Source: Halopseudomonas maritima
Lineage (GTDB): Bacteria; Pseudomonadota; Gammaproteobacteria; Pseudomonadales; Pseudomonadaceae
Direction of reading: 5' to 3'
Length of the DNA: 64,000 bases
NCBI RefSeq assembly: GCF_021545785.1
Contig: NZ_CP079801.1
Span: forward strand, 2,848,001 to 2,912,000
Shown in pieces: positions 34,409 to 43,411 of the stretch. Position 1 is the stretch's first letter; every line of letters starts with the position of its first letter. A program made the translations under genes and the position numbers. A model generated the notes under the pieces. It made no database searches. It saw only the letters and a program-made list of their open reading frames with translations, and was not told the DNA's origin.

Positions 34409-34984
34409 ATGACAGGGCAGAGCGATCAGCAGTTGGTTGAGCGTGTTCAGAAAGGCGACAAGCGTGCCTTTGATCTGCTGGTTCTTAAATACCAGCACAA
34501 GATTCTCGCATTGGTGACGCGTTTTGTGCATGACAGCCATGAAGCGCAGGACGTGGCTCAAGAAGCGTTCATCAAAGCCTATCGCGCGCTGGCGAACTTT
34601 CGTGGTGATAGCGCGTTCTATACGTGGCTGTACCGCATTGCGATTAACACCGCAAAGAACTACCTGGTGGCGCGCAATCGTCGGCCGCCGGATTCGGATA
34701 TCGCCGCAGATGAGGCGGAGTATTACGAAGGCGACAGCATCCTGAAGGATATTCACTCGCCTGAACGCGAAATGTTGCGCGACGAAATCGAGCAGGTAGT
34801 GAACAAAACCCTCGAACAGTTGCCTGATGATTTAAGAACAGCGTTAACCCTGCGTGAGTTCGAAGGGTTGAGCTATGAAGACATTGCCAACGTGATGGCC
34901 TGCCCGGTCGGCACCGTCCGCTCCCGGATCTTCCGGGCGCGGGAGGCAATAGATAAAGCCCTGAAACCGTTGCTTGAAGCATGA
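34409..34984 (+). CDS. algU: RNA polymerase sigma factor AlgU (RpoE)
   Basis: ECF sigma factor of 191 residues directing the envelope-stress and alginate regulon. Region 2 is LVERVQKGDKRAFDLLVLKYQHKILALVTRFVHDSHEAQDVAQEAFIKAYRALANFRGDSAFYTWLYRIAINTAKNYL; region 4 is TALTLREFEGLSYEDIANVMACPVGTVRSRIFRAREAI. It is nearly the standard AlgU throughout, including length. It heads the algU-mucA-mucB-mucC-mucD operon and is held inactive by MucA at the membrane. Two AlgU-type promoters precede it. Confidence 0.97.
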   Translation: MTGQSDQQLVERVQKGDKRAFDLLVLKYQHKILALVTRFVHDSHEAQDVAQEAFIKAYRALANFRGDSAFYTWLYRIAINTAKNYLVARNRRPPDSDIAADEAEYYEGDSILKDIHSPEREMLRDEIEQVVNKTLEQLPDDLRTALTLREFEGLSYEDIANVMACPVGTVRSRIFRAREAIDKALKPLLEA

Positions 34985-35039
34985 TCGGCAACAGGGTGCA
35001 ACGCAGTGAGCCCTTGGGGCCAACAGCAGAGGTATAGCA

Positions 35040-35666
35040 ATGAGAAACGAAGTCTTGCAGGAGTCTCTTTCCGCTCTCATGGACAACGAGGCTGATGAAC
35101 TGGAAGTGCGCCGTGTTCTCCAGGCAGCTGATCAGGATCCAGCACTGCGTAGTACCTGGGCGCGCTACCAGATGGCTCGCTCGGTCATGCACAAGGAGCC
35201 CTGGCAGGGTTCGGTAGACCTGTCAGCTGGCATCGCTGCAGCGCTACAGGATGAGCCGGCGTTGCACCTGGAATCTGGGCAGGCGGCGCCTGTTGCCGCT
35301 CAGGGATCTGTGTTGTGGCGCAACCTCGGTCGGGTAGCCGTGGCGGCATCCGTGACCTTGGCCGTGCTGGTAGGCGTGCGGATGGTCAATCAGGGTGATG
35401 CGCCGACGCAGCCGATGACTGCGGCCAGCAGCCCTGCGCCGTCTATGCTGCAGGCTAATCCGGCTGCACGCTCCGGTGCGGTATTGGCCGGCTACTCGCA
35501 GACCGGCACTGCCGCCGCCGAGCCGCTGGCGCCTGCGCAAGGTCCCTCGGCCTGGCATGAGCAGCGCATTAGTCGCTACCTGCGTGAGCACGCCGAGGCT
35601 GGTGCCCAGTTCAATACGCCGCAGCTGGTGCCTTATGCCCGCGCAGCGAGCATGGAAGGTCGCTAG
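35040..35666 (+). CDS. mucA: Anti-sigma factor MucA (RseA family)
   Basis: Inner-membrane anti-sigma factor of 208 residues. The cytoplasmic RseA N-terminal domain binds AlgU (ESLSALMDNEADELEVRRVL, DPALRSTWARYQMARSVMH); one membrane span (VAVAASVTLAVLVGV) follows at about residues 98-115, then a periplasmic part ending ISRYLREHAEAGAQFNTPQLVPYARAASMEGR. Proteolysis by AlgW and MucP releases AlgU in P. aeruginosa. The frame is intact, so there is no sign of the mucoid-type truncation. ATG 35040 has AGAGGT about 6 nt upstream. Confidence 0.95.
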   Translation: MRNEVLQESLSALMDNEADELEVRRVLQAADQDPALRSTWARYQMARSVMHKEPWQGSVDLSAGIAAALQDEPALHLESGQAAPVAAQGSVLWRNLGRVAVAASVTLAVLVGVRMVNQGDAPTQPMTAASSPAPSMLQANPAARSGAVLAGYSQTGTAAAEPLAPAQGPSAWHEQRISRYLREHAEAGAQFNTPQLVPYARAASMEGR

Positions 35667-36625
35667 TGGTGAAATGGTCGCGACACCTTGCCTGTTGTTC
35701 TGCCGCGGTGCTGATGGCAGCGCCGCTGGCTCAGGCCAAGGATGCAGGACAGTTGTTGCGCGGCATGGCCGACGCGGTTGATCAGCAAAGCTATCAGGGA
35801 GCGTTCGTTTACGAACGCTCCGGCAGTTTCAGTACCCACCATATCTGGCGTCAAACTGACGACGACGGCGTGACCGAACGTCTGCTCCGGGCTGATGGAG
35901 AGCCCCAGGAGTGGTTGCGCCGCGACGGTCGTTTGCAATGCGCCAGCTCCTATTTCGCGGTGTCCGACTGGCAGGGGGCTGCTTCTCAAGCGGTTGACCC
36001 GGCACGTCTGCAGCGCTGGTATGCGCTTGAGGTGCTGGGTAGTACGCGGGTGGCAGATCGTCCTGTCACCGTGGTGGCGCTCAAGCCCCGAGATGTCTTT
36101 CGTTATGCCTATGAACTGTATCTCGACGATGAAACCGGTCTGTTGCTCAAGTCATTGTTGATCAATGAGCGCAATGTGCTGCTCGAGCGCTTTCAGTTCG
36201 TCGATGTGAATTTCTCCTTGCCAGATGACGCGCTGGAGGTTGGTTCTCGCTGCCTGCCATTGAATGCTGCGCAGCCGGAAAAGCTCGTGGATGCCTCTGA
36301 CTGGCAGCCAGGCTGGTTGCCGCCCGGCTACACCGCAGGTGACTCGATGGTGCGCGCTCTGGCGTCCGGTGAGCCAGCTGTGATGACCCGGGTGTACAGC
36401 GATGGCTTGGCGCGCTTTACCGTGTTCGTCGAGCCGCTGGGTGAGGAGCGCCCGGCGGACAATCTGGCGGCGCAACTCGGCCCGACAGTGGCGATCAGCC
36501 GGAGACTCCAGGTCGAGGGGCAGACCTATCTGGCCACGATCGTTGGTGAGATACCGCCAGCAACTGCTGAGCGCATCGCTGCTTCCTTTCCTCACGCCGC
36601 CGTTTCGGCAGAGGCGTTGCCGTGA
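35666..36625 (+). CDS. mucB: Periplasmic sigma regulator MucB (RseB)
   Basis: Protein of 319 residues with a signal peptide (HLACCSAAVLMAAPLAQAKD). The N-terminal lipid-sensing domain carries LLRGMADAVDQQSYQGAFVYERSGSFSTHHIWR and the C-terminal MucA-binding domain begins near residue 205 (DASDWQPGWLPPGYTAGDS). RseB/MucB shields MucA from site-1 protease and lets go when it binds mislocalised lipids. The start GTG 35666 overlaps the mucA stop (TAGTG), though GTG 35669 is also possible. The next gene starts at GTGA on its stop. Confidence 0.95.
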   Translation: MVKWSRHLACCSAAVLMAAPLAQAKDAGQLLRGMADAVDQQSYQGAFVYERSGSFSTHHIWRQTDDDGVTERLLRADGEPQEWLRRDGRLQCASSYFAVSDWQGAASQAVDPARLQRWYALEVLGSTRVADRPVTVVALKPRDVFRYAYELYLDDETGLLLKSLLINERNVLLERFQFVDVNFSLPDDALEVGSRCLPLNAAQPEKLVDASDWQPGWLPPGYTAGDSMVRALASGEPAVMTRVYSDGLARFTVFVEPLGEERPADNLAAQLGPTVAISRRLQVEGQTYLATIVGEIPPATAERIAASFPHAAVSAEALP

Positions 36626-37083
36626 TTGAGGAGCGGGGGCGGGTGTTGAGTGTGGAGCCCGGCGCGGTCTGGGTGCAGACCATGCGCAGCAGCACCTGTG
36701 GAAGTTGCGCGGCCAAGGCTGGTTGCGGGCAGGGGTTGCTGCAACGACTGGGTGCCGGCGGGCGAATGGGGTTTGTACGGGCCCTGACGGAACGTCAGTG
36801 GCAGGTTGGGGATGAAGTGTTGATCGGCGTGCCCGAAGACGCCCTGGTGCGCGGCGCGCTCTGGGTTTATCTGGTGCCCTTGGCGTTGTTGTTTGCTGCC
36901 GCGCTGGCAGTGCAGGGGATAGGTGGCTCCGAGCCGCAGGTCATTTTGGCCGCGCTCCTCGGCCTGAGTTCAGGTTTTGTACTGGTCCGTTGGCATGGGC
37001 AGCGCGCCCGCCACAACCCGCAGCTGACGCCGCAGGTGCTACGCGCCGCCAGCCTCGATGGGGTGCCGCTGACGAACCTGTGA
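36622..37083 (+). CDS. mucC: SoxR-reducing system protein RseC (MucC)
   Basis: Inner-membrane protein of 153 residues. An N-terminal cysteine cluster (STCGSCAAKAGCGQGLL) precedes two membrane spans (LWVYLVPLALLFAAALAV and VILAALLGLSSGFVLV). RseC family proteins help reduce the SoxR 2Fe-2S centre and modulate AlgU activity. The gene overlaps mucB by 4 nt (GTGA) and precedes mucD by 41 nt. Length and layout are standard. Confidence 0.92.
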   Translation: MIEERGRVLSVEPGAVWVQTMRSSTCGSCAAKAGCGQGLLQRLGAGGRMGFVRALTERQWQVGDEVLIGVPEDALVRGALWVYLVPLALLFAAALAVQGIGGSEPQVILAALLGLSSGFVLVRWHGQRARHNPQLTPQVLRAASLDGVPLTNL

Positions 37084-37124
37084 AGTGCGATGTTCCTTGA
37101 GACAAGTGAGGAGAATACGGGCGT

Positions 37125-38543
37125 ATGTTGTCGCTGAGACGTTTGGCCCTGGTGGCTACAAGTATTTGTGTAATGAGCTGGCAGTCGCTGGCATTGGCGG
37201 TGGACCTGCCGGACTTTACCGAGCTGGTTGAGGAAGCATCGCCAGCGATTGTTAATATCAGCACACGGCAAAAGGCAGCTAGCCAGAATGTGGTGCAAGG
37301 CATGCCTGATCTTGAGGGGATGCCGCCGCTGTTTCGCGAGTTTTTTGAGCGCAGCTTTCCCCAAGCGCCTTCCCCGCGCGAGCGAGAGACTCCGCAGTCC
37401 CTCGGTTCCGGTTTTATCATCTCCCATGACGGCTATGTGTTGACCAATAATCATGTGGTCGCTGATGCCGACGAGATTTTTGTGCGTCTGTCGGACCGCC
37501 GTGAACTGCAGGCAGAACTGGTCGGTGCCGATCCGCGTTCTGATCTGGCGCTGCTGAAGATCGATGCCGGCGGCGACCTGCCGGTGGTCAAGATTGGCAA
37601 GTCGGCCGAGCTCAAACCCGGTGAGTGGGTGCTGGCGATTGGTTCGCCCTTCGGTTTCGACTACTCGGTTACGGCCGGTATCGTCAGCGCCAAGGGGCGC
37701 AGTCTGCCGAACGAGAACTATGTACCGTTCATTCAGACTGATGTGGCGATCAACCCGGGTAACTCCGGTGGCCCGCTGTTCAATCTGGAGGGTGAGGTTG
37801 TAGGCATCAACTCCCAGATATTTACCCGCTCGGGCGGCTTTATGGGCCTGTCGTTTGCCATTCCGATGGATGTCGCGATGGATGTGGTCGCGCAGATCAA
37901 GGACAGCGGCAGTGTGCAGCGCGGCTGGCTGGGTGTGGTGATCCAGGAGGTCAACAAGGATCTGGCCGAGTCGTTTGATCTGCCCAAGCCCGCCGGTGCA
38001 CTGGTTGCCCAGATCATGCCGGGCGGCCCGGCAGACAAGGGTGGTCTGAAAGTCGGTGACGTGATTCTTGAGTTCAATGGTCACGAGGTGGTGCGTTCCT
38101 CTGATCTGCCCCACGCTGTTGGGCGTGTCCGCCCGGGCGCCGAGGCGTCGCTGGTGGTGATGCGTGACAAGGAGCGCAAGACCCTGCGCATGGAAGTGGG
38201 TGCGCTGCCCGATGATGATAACGTTGCGGCGCTGGCCAGTGATGCGCCGGCCCAGGCGACCTCTTCCAACCGTCTGGGCGTCACGGTGGTCGAGCTGAGC
38301 GACGAGCAGAAGAAAAATCTGGATATCCACTCTGGCGTGGTGGTGCGCGAAGTCATGCGGGGTCCGGGTGCCATGGTTGGTCTGCGTCCGGGTGACATCA
38401 TCACCAATCTCGACAACCAGTCGGTGGACTCGGTCGAGACGTTCACCCAGATTGCTGGCGAGCTGCCGGACAATCGCTCCATCTCGATGCGCGTGATTCG
38501 CCAGGGGCGCGCCAGCTATATTACCTTCCGTCTGGCGGAGTGA
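37125..38543 (+). CDS. mucD: Periplasmic serine protease MucD (DegP/HtrA family)
   Basis: Protease-chaperone of 472 residues with a signal peptide (LALVATSICVMSWQSLALAV). The trypsin-like triad is His110 (LTNNHVV), Asp140 (SDLALLKI) and Ser214 (INPGNSGGPLF). Two PDZ domains follow, near 265-355 (GWLGVVIQEVN, GGPADKGGLKVGDVI) and 375-470 (RLGVTVVELS, GAMVGLRPGDIITNLD). It clears misfolded envelope proteins and so dampens AlgU activation. Last gene of the algU operon; two hairpins lie between it and lepA. Confidence 0.96.
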   Translation: MLSLRRLALVATSICVMSWQSLALAVDLPDFTELVEEASPAIVNISTRQKAASQNVVQGMPDLEGMPPLFREFFERSFPQAPSPRERETPQSLGSGFIISHDGYVLTNNHVVADADEIFVRLSDRRELQAELVGADPRSDLALLKIDAGGDLPVVKIGKSAELKPGEWVLAIGSPFGFDYSVTAGIVSAKGRSLPNENYVPFIQTDVAINPGNSGGPLFNLEGEVVGINSQIFTRSGGFMGLSFAIPMDVAMDVVAQIKDSGSVQRGWLGVVIQEVNKDLAESFDLPKPAGALVAQIMPGGPADKGGLKVGDVILEFNGHEVVRSSDLPHAVGRVRPGAEASLVVMRDKERKTLRMEVGALPDDDNVAALASDAPAQATSSNRLGVTVVELSDEQKKNLDIHSGVVVREVMRGPGAMVGLRPGDIITNLDNQSVDSVETFTQIAGELPDNRSISMRVIRQGRASYITFRLAE

Positions 38544-38554
38544 TCCGCTCTGTT

Positions 38555-38618
38555 GGCCGGTTATCGGTGGTAGCAAGCTCCCGATGACCGGCCCTGGCGG
38601 CGATAGCGACATCGCCGC
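38555..38618 (+). terminator. Tandem hairpins between mucD and lepA
   Basis: Hairpin 1 pairs 38555-38567 (ggccggttatcgg) with 38581-38593 (ccgatgaccggcc), one mismatch. Hairpin 2 pairs gcggcgat (38597-38604) with atcgccgc (38611-38618). No T tract follows, so they may attenuate, shield mRNA ends or permit partial read-through into lepA rather than stop transcription fully. Confidence 0.45.
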
Positions 38619-38701
38619 TAATCAGGTACACTCGCCGGCTGTTTTGGGGACTCTTCCCCGTCATCGCCATGTCTGGCAACCCTGTCTGGATGATCCGCGC
38701 C

Positions 38702-40501
38702 GTGAGTGACCTGAGCCTGATTCGCAACTTTTCCATTATTGCCCACATCGACCACGGCAAGTCGACGCTAGCTGACCGCTTTATTCAGCTGTGCGGTGCC
38801 CTGAGCGAGCGGGAAATGGAGGCTCAGGTGCTGGACTCCATGGATCTGGAGCGTGAGCGCGGTATCACCATCAAGGCGCATAGCGTCACGCTGTATTACA
38901 CCGCTAAAGACGGCAAAACCTATCAGCTCAACTTTATCGATACCCCCGGTCACGTCGACTTTCACTACGAAGTCAGCCGCTCGCTGGCAGCCTGTGAGGG
39001 TGCCTTGCTGGTGGTGGACGCCGCCCAGGGTGTTGAGGCGCAATCGGTAGCCAACTGCTACACCGCGATTGAACAAGGCCTGGAGGTCATGCCGGTCCTC
39101 AACAAAATCGACCTGCCGCAGGCAGAGCCTGAGCGGGTCAAGGGTGAGATCGAGAGCGTTATCGGCATCGATGCAACCGACGCAGTGGCCTGTTCGGCCA
39201 AGAGCGGCATTGGCGTTGAGGATGTGCTTGAGGCGCTGATCAAAACCATTCCCGCGCCTGAGGGCGAGATCGAATCGCCCTTGCAGGCGTTGATCATTGA
39301 CTCCTGGTTCGACAACTATCTGGGTGTGGTGTCGCTGGTGCGCGTCAAGCACGGCCGCATCAAGAAAGGTGACAAGGTGCTGGTCAAGTCGACTGGCAAG
39401 TTTCACCAGGTCGACAGCGTGGGCGTGTTCAGCCCCAAGCACACCGAAACCGCGGACCTGAAAGCGGGCGAGGTAGGCTTCATCATCGCCGGTATCAAGG
39501 ACATTCACGGCGCGCCGGTAGGCGACACCCTGACCCTGTCGGCAACCCCAGACGTAGCCCCGCTGCCCGGTTTTCAGAAGGTCAAGCCGCAGGTGTATGC
39601 CGGTCTGTTCCCGGTTAGCTCTGATGATTTTGAGGATTTTCGCGAGGCGTTGCAGAAGCTGACTCTCAACGACGCCGCGCTGCAGTTCGAGCCAGAGAGC
39701 TCCGAGGCACTGGGCTTTGGTTTCCGCATCGGCTTCCTGGGCATGCTGCACATGGAGATCATCCAGGAGCGCCTGGAGCGCGAATATGACCTGGATCTGA
39801 TCACCACGGCACCGACGGTGGTGTTCGAGGTAGTGAAAAAAGGTGGCGAGATCATCTACGTCGATAACCCTTCACTGCTGCCTGACCCTTCGGTCATCGA
39901 AGAAATGCGCGAGCCGATTGTGCGCGCCAACATTCTGGTACCGCAGGACCACCTGGGCAGCGTGATTACCCTGTGCGTCGAGAAGCGCGGCGTGCAGCAT
40001 GACATGGTTTTTCTCGGCACGCAGGTTCAGGTTACCTATGATCTGCCGATGAATGAGGTGGTACTCGACTTCTTCGACCGGCTAAAGTCGGTCAGCCGCG
40101 GCTATGCCTCGCTGGATTACAGTTTTGATCGCTTCCAGGCGGCCAAGTTGGTGCGTCTGGATATCTTGATCAATAGTGAAAAGGTCGACGCGCTGGCGTT
40201 GATCGTGCACCGTGACAACGCAGCCTACAAAGGTCGCCAGCTGGTCGAGAAGATGAAGGACCTGATTCCGCGTCAGATGTTTGATGTGGCTATTCAGGCA
40301 GCGATTGGCGGCCAGATCGTCGCCCGTTCGACGGTGAAGGCTCTGCGCAAGAACGTATTGGCCAAGTGCTACGGCGGTGATGCCAGCCGTAAGAAGAAGC
40401 TGCTGGAGAAGCAGAAGGCCGGTAAGAAGCGCATGAAGCAGGTAGGTAGTGTGGAAATCCCGCAGGATGCATTCCTCGCGGTGCTCAAGGTCGACAATTA
40501 G
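38702..40501 (+). CDS. lepA: Elongation factor 4 (LepA)
   Basis: Translational GTPase of 599 residues. G-domain motifs: AHIDHGKSTLADR (G1), RGITIKAHSV (G2), DTPGHVDF (G3), NKIDLPQA (G4) and SAKSGIGV (G5). The LepA-specific C-terminus is present (KKLLEKQKAGKKRMKQVGSVEIPQDAFLAVLKV). It promotes ribosome assembly or back-translocation under stress. The start is GTG 38702, matching the family N-terminus; upstream ATGs at 38669 and 38690 would add residues not found in relatives. No strong Shine-Dalgarno is seen. Confidence 0.97.
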   Translation: MSDLSLIRNFSIIAHIDHGKSTLADRFIQLCGALSEREMEAQVLDSMDLERERGITIKAHSVTLYYTAKDGKTYQLNFIDTPGHVDFHYEVSRSLAACEGALLVVDAAQGVEAQSVANCYTAIEQGLEVMPVLNKIDLPQAEPERVKGEIESVIGIDATDAVACSAKSGIGVEDVLEALIKTIPAPEGEIESPLQALIIDSWFDNYLGVVSLVRVKHGRIKKGDKVLVKSTGKFHQVDSVGVFSPKHTETADLKAGEVGFIIAGIKDIHGAPVGDTLTLSATPDVAPLPGFQKVKPQVYAGLFPVSSDDFEDFREALQKLTLNDAALQFEPESSEALGFGFRIGFLGMLHMEIIQERLEREYDLDLITTAPTVVFEVVKKGGEIIYVDNPSLLPDPSVIEEMREPIVRANILVPQDHLGSVITLCVEKRGVQHDMVFLGTQVQVTYDLPMNEVVLDFFDRLKSVSRGYASLDYSFDRFQAAKLVRLDILINSEKVDALALIVHRDNAAYKGRQLVEKMKDLIPRQMFDVAIQAAIGGQIVARSTVKALRKNVLAKCYGGDASRKKKLLEKQKAGKKRMKQVGSVEIPQDAFLAVLKVDN

Positions 40502-40519
40502 GGACGGTAAGCTCGAACG

Positions 40520-41401
40520 ATGATGCATCTCAATTTTCCGCTGGTGCTGGTTATCGCGGTCGCAGTCAGCGGCTTTCTGGCGTTGCTGGACCGGGTGCTA
40601 TTGGCACCGCGTCGTCGTCGTGCTGTTGCCAGCTACGAGGCTCAGGTTGATGTGGCTGATCCGCAGACTGTCGAGCGGCTGGAAAAGGAACCGCTGCTGG
40701 TCGAGTACGGCAAGTCGTTTTTTCCGGTCCTAGCCATTGTGCTGGTGCTGCGCTCCTTCCTGGTTGAGCCGTTCCAGATTCCGTCCGGCTCCATGAAGCC
40801 CACCCTCGAGGTGGGTGACTTCATTCTGGTCAACAAGTTTGCCTACGGTATTCGTTTGCCGGTGATCGACACCAAGGTCATCCCGATTGGTGATCCGCAA
40901 CGGGGCGATGTCATGGTGTTTCGCTACCCGAATAACCCGTCGATCAATTACATCAAGCGGGTTGTTGGCTTGCCGGGTGATCACATTCGCTATGCGGGCA
41001 AACAGTTGTATATCAACGGCCAGAAGATTGAGCACGAACTGGTCGAGATTGTGCCGGATGATGAAGTGCCCGCTGGCCATCCTTTACAGGCGATGGCAAA
41101 TGCAGCCATTTATCATGAGCAGTTAGGCGAGGCCAGCCACCTGATCCGTCAGAAGCAACTATCGCAAGCACCCAAGCCGAACGAGTGGGTGGTACCGCAG
41201 GGATATTACTTCATGATGGGCGACAACCGTGACAACTCGAACGACAGCCGCTATTGGCAATCAGCTGAAATGCCGCAAGAGTTGTGGGGAATGGTTCCAG
41301 ACAACTATATTGTAGGGAAGGCTTTTGCCGTGTGGATGCATTGGCCGGAGCCCAAGCTCAGCAACTTGCCAAGTTTCTCGAGCGTCGCCCTGATCCATTG
41401 A
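40520..41401 (+). CDS. lepB: Signal peptidase I
   Basis: Leader peptidase of 293 residues. Two N-terminal membrane spans (LVLVIAVAVSGFLALLDRVLLAP; FFPVLAIVLVLRSFLV) precede the periplasmic catalytic domain, with nucleophile Ser91 (IPSGSMKPTLEVGDFILVNK), general base Lys146 (INYIKRVVGLPGD) and box E MMGDNRDNSNDSRYW. It removes signal peptides from secreted proteins at the periplasmic face. It follows lepA by 18 nt, as in E. coli. Two adjacent ATGs (40520 and 40523) are both possible. Confidence 0.97.
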   Translation: MMHLNFPLVLVIAVAVSGFLALLDRVLLAPRRRRAVASYEAQVDVADPQTVERLEKEPLLVEYGKSFFPVLAIVLVLRSFLVEPFQIPSGSMKPTLEVGDFILVNKFAYGIRLPVIDTKVIPIGDPQRGDVMVFRYPNNPSINYIKRVVGLPGDHIRYAGKQLYINGQKIEHELVEIVPDDEVPAGHPLQAMANAAIYHEQLGEASHLIRQKQLSQAPKPNEWVVPQGYYFMMGDNRDNSNDSRYWQSAEMPQELWGMVPDNYIVGKAFAVWMHWPEPKLSNLPSFSSVALIH

Positions 41402-41447
41402 GGGTGCCAGACAGGACATAACATCAACAACGGACTATGAGGTAATT

Positions 41448-41825
41448 ATGCGCCACTCCCAGAAAGGGGCATCCTTCTTCGGCTGGTTGGCGGTCATCGC
41501 CCTGCTTGTTTTCGGCATGGTCATTGCGATGAAGCTGGTTCCCATCTACATGGATCATTACTCTCTGCGCAATATCATCACTACGGTCAATGAAGACCCG
41601 AGCGTGAAGATCAACTCCCTGCGCGACCTGAACAGCTACATCCAAAAGGGCATGCAGCTGAACAGTATCCGCGACATCGACGCCAAGGAAGCGATCGAGA
41701 CCACCCAGAGTGGTCAGAATGCCTACACCGTGGTGCTCAAGTACGAAGTGCGCGCGCCACTCCTCAATACAGTGGACCTGTTGGTGCACTTTGACGAAAC
41801 CTTTATTGTCAGACCTCTCAAGTGA
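41448..41825 (+). CDS. DUF4845 membrane protein
   Basis: Protein of 125 residues with a single N-terminal membrane span (GASFFGWLAVIALLVFGMVIAMKLVPIY) and a periplasmic alpha/beta tail (LRNIITTVNEDPSVKINSLRDLNSYIQKGMQLN). DUF4845 genes commonly lie between lepB and rnc in Pseudomonas; the function is unknown. ATG 41448 has GAGG about 6 nt upstream. Its stop overlaps the rnc GTG start by 4 nt. Confidence 0.92.
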   Translation: MRHSQKGASFFGWLAVIALLVFGMVIAMKLVPIYMDHYSLRNIITTVNEDPSVKINSLRDLNSYIQKGMQLNSIRDIDAKEAIETTQSGQNAYTVVLKYEVRAPLLNTVDLLVHFDETFIVRPLK

Positions 41826-42511
41826 GCAATAAGCTAGACCGACTCGAACGTAAGATTGGCTATACATTCAAGGACCAGGAGCTGCTGCTGCTGGCCTTGA
41901 CCCACCGCAGCCTGGGTGGCCGTAACAATGAGCGCCTAGAGTTTCTGGGCGACTCGATCCTCAATTTCGTCGCCGCCGAAATGCTCTTCCAACACTTTCC
42001 CCAAGCCCGTGAAGGGCAGCTTTCGCGCCTGCGTGCACGGCTGGTGAAGGGCGTCACCCTGGCCGAATTGGCCAAAGGGTTTGAGCTGGGCGAGTACCTT
42101 CGCCTGGGCTCAGGCGAGCTGAAAAGTGGTGGCTTTCGCCGTGAGTCGATTCTGGCGGATGCCACCGAGGCAATCATCGGTGCCATTTATCTGGACAGCG
42201 GGCTGGAGGTGGTGCGCGAGCGCATCCTGCACTGGCTGACGGGCCACATTGCCGACCTGACGCTGGTCGACAACAACAAGGACCCGAAAACCCGATTGCA
42301 GGAATTTCTGCAGTCGCGTCAGGCTGACCTGCCGCGTTATGAAGTGATTGAGAGCAGCGGCGAAGCACATTGTCGTACCTTCAAAGTAAATTGTCAGATT
42401 GCCCTGCTGGCCGAACCCACCTTTGGGGTTGGCAGTAGTCGCCGTCTGGCCGAACAGCAAGCAGCGCAACAGGCGCTGATTGCCCTTGGCGTGGAGCGAG
42501 CCGATGACTGA
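41822..42511 (+). CDS. rnc: Ribonuclease III
   Basis: RNase III of 229 residues cutting double-stranded RNA in rRNA and mRNA processing. The signature NERLEFLGDSILNFVAAEMLF holds the catalytic acids; a second acidic site is DATEAIIGAIYLDSG. The C-terminal double-stranded-RNA-binding domain runs from DPKTRLQEFLQSRQADLPRYEV to the end. The start is GTG 41822, overlapping the previous stop. era begins 8 nt before the rnc stop, so both are coupled. Confidence 0.97.
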   Translation: MSNKLDRLERKIGYTFKDQELLLLALTHRSLGGRNNERLEFLGDSILNFVAAEMLFQHFPQAREGQLSRLRARLVKGVTLAELAKGFELGEYLRLGSGELKSGGFRRESILADATEAIIGAIYLDSGLEVVRERILHWLTGHIADLTLVDNNKDPKTRLQEFLQSRQADLPRYEVIESSGEAHCRTFKVNCQIALLAEPTFGVGSSRRLAEQQAAQQALIALGVERADD

Positions 42512-43406
42512 TGCCATTTCCCGTTGCGGCTACGTTGCCATCGTTGGCCGCCCCAACGTCGGCAAGTCGACCTTGCTGAACCATATTCTCGGTCAGAAGC
42601 TGGCCATCACCTCGCGCAAGCCGCAGACCACCCGCCACACCCTGCTCGGCATCAAGACCGAGGCTGAGGTGCAAGCGATCTACGTCGATACCCCCGGCCT
42701 GCACAAGGAAAACGAAAAAGCGCTCAATCGCTTCATGAACAAGAGCGCCAGCCAGGCGTTGCGCGATGTCGACGTTGTGCTGTTTGTGGTCGACCGTCTG
42801 CGCTGGACTGATGAAGATCAGATGGTGCTTGAGCGTGTGCAGTACGTCAGTTGTCCGGTGCTTATTGTGGTCAACAAGCTCGACCGGATGGAAGACAAGA
42901 ACGAGCTGCTGCCCCACCTGGAGTGGCTGACCCAGCAGTTGCCCCAGGCTGAGGTGGTTCCGGTGTCCGCGCTGCAGGGGCGCAATATCGATCGTCTCGA
43001 GTCGTTGATTGCCGAGCGCTTGCCGGAAAGCGAACACTTCTATCCCGAAGACCAGCTGACCGATAAGAGTTCGCGTTTTCTGGCGGCAGAGCTGGTACGC
43101 GAGAAGGTGATGCGTCAGTTGGGCGCCGAGATTCCCTACCAGGTTGCGGTCGAGATCGAGCAGTTCAAGCAGGAAGGGCGCATTCTGCATATTCATGCGC
43201 TGATTCTGGTTGAGCGTGATGGTCAGAAGAAGATCATCATTGGCGACGGTGGCGAACGTCTGAAAAAAATCGGCCAGGAAGCGCGGCTCGATATGCAGAA
43301 GCTGTTCGGCAGCAAAATCATGCTCAACCTCTGGGTCAAGGTGCGCCGCGGCTGGTCTGATGACGAGCGTGCGCTGGGCTCGCTGGGTTATCGCTTCGAC
43401 GACTGA
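42504..43406 (+). CDS. era: GTPase Era
   Basis: GTPase of 300 residues needed for 16S rRNA maturation and 30S assembly. G motifs: GRPNVGKSTLLNHILGQK, DTPGLH and NKLDRMEDK. The C-terminal KH domain carries IIIGDGGERLKKIGQEARLDMQKLFGSKIMLNLWVKVR. ATG 42504 (MTDAISRCGYVAIVG) is preferred over an upstream in-frame start at 42480 because of GGAGCGAG upstream and the family N-terminus. The usual rnc-era-recO order is kept. Confidence 0.97.
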   Translation: MTDAISRCGYVAIVGRPNVGKSTLLNHILGQKLAITSRKPQTTRHTLLGIKTEAEVQAIYVDTPGLHKENEKALNRFMNKSASQALRDVDVVLFVVDRLRWTDEDQMVLERVQYVSCPVLIVVNKLDRMEDKNELLPHLEWLTQQLPQAEVVPVSALQGRNIDRLESLIAERLPESEHFYPEDQLTDKSSRFLAAELVREKVMRQLGAEIPYQVAVEIEQFKQEGRILHIHALILVERDGQKKIIIGDGGERLKKIGQEARLDMQKLFGSKIMLNLWVKVRRGWSDDERALGSLGYRFDD

Positions 43407-43411
43407 TATCG

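Noticed and set aside
36867..38612. 581-residue minus-strand frame opposite mucC-mucD
   Set aside because: Antisense to a complete HtrA protease with its catalytic triad.
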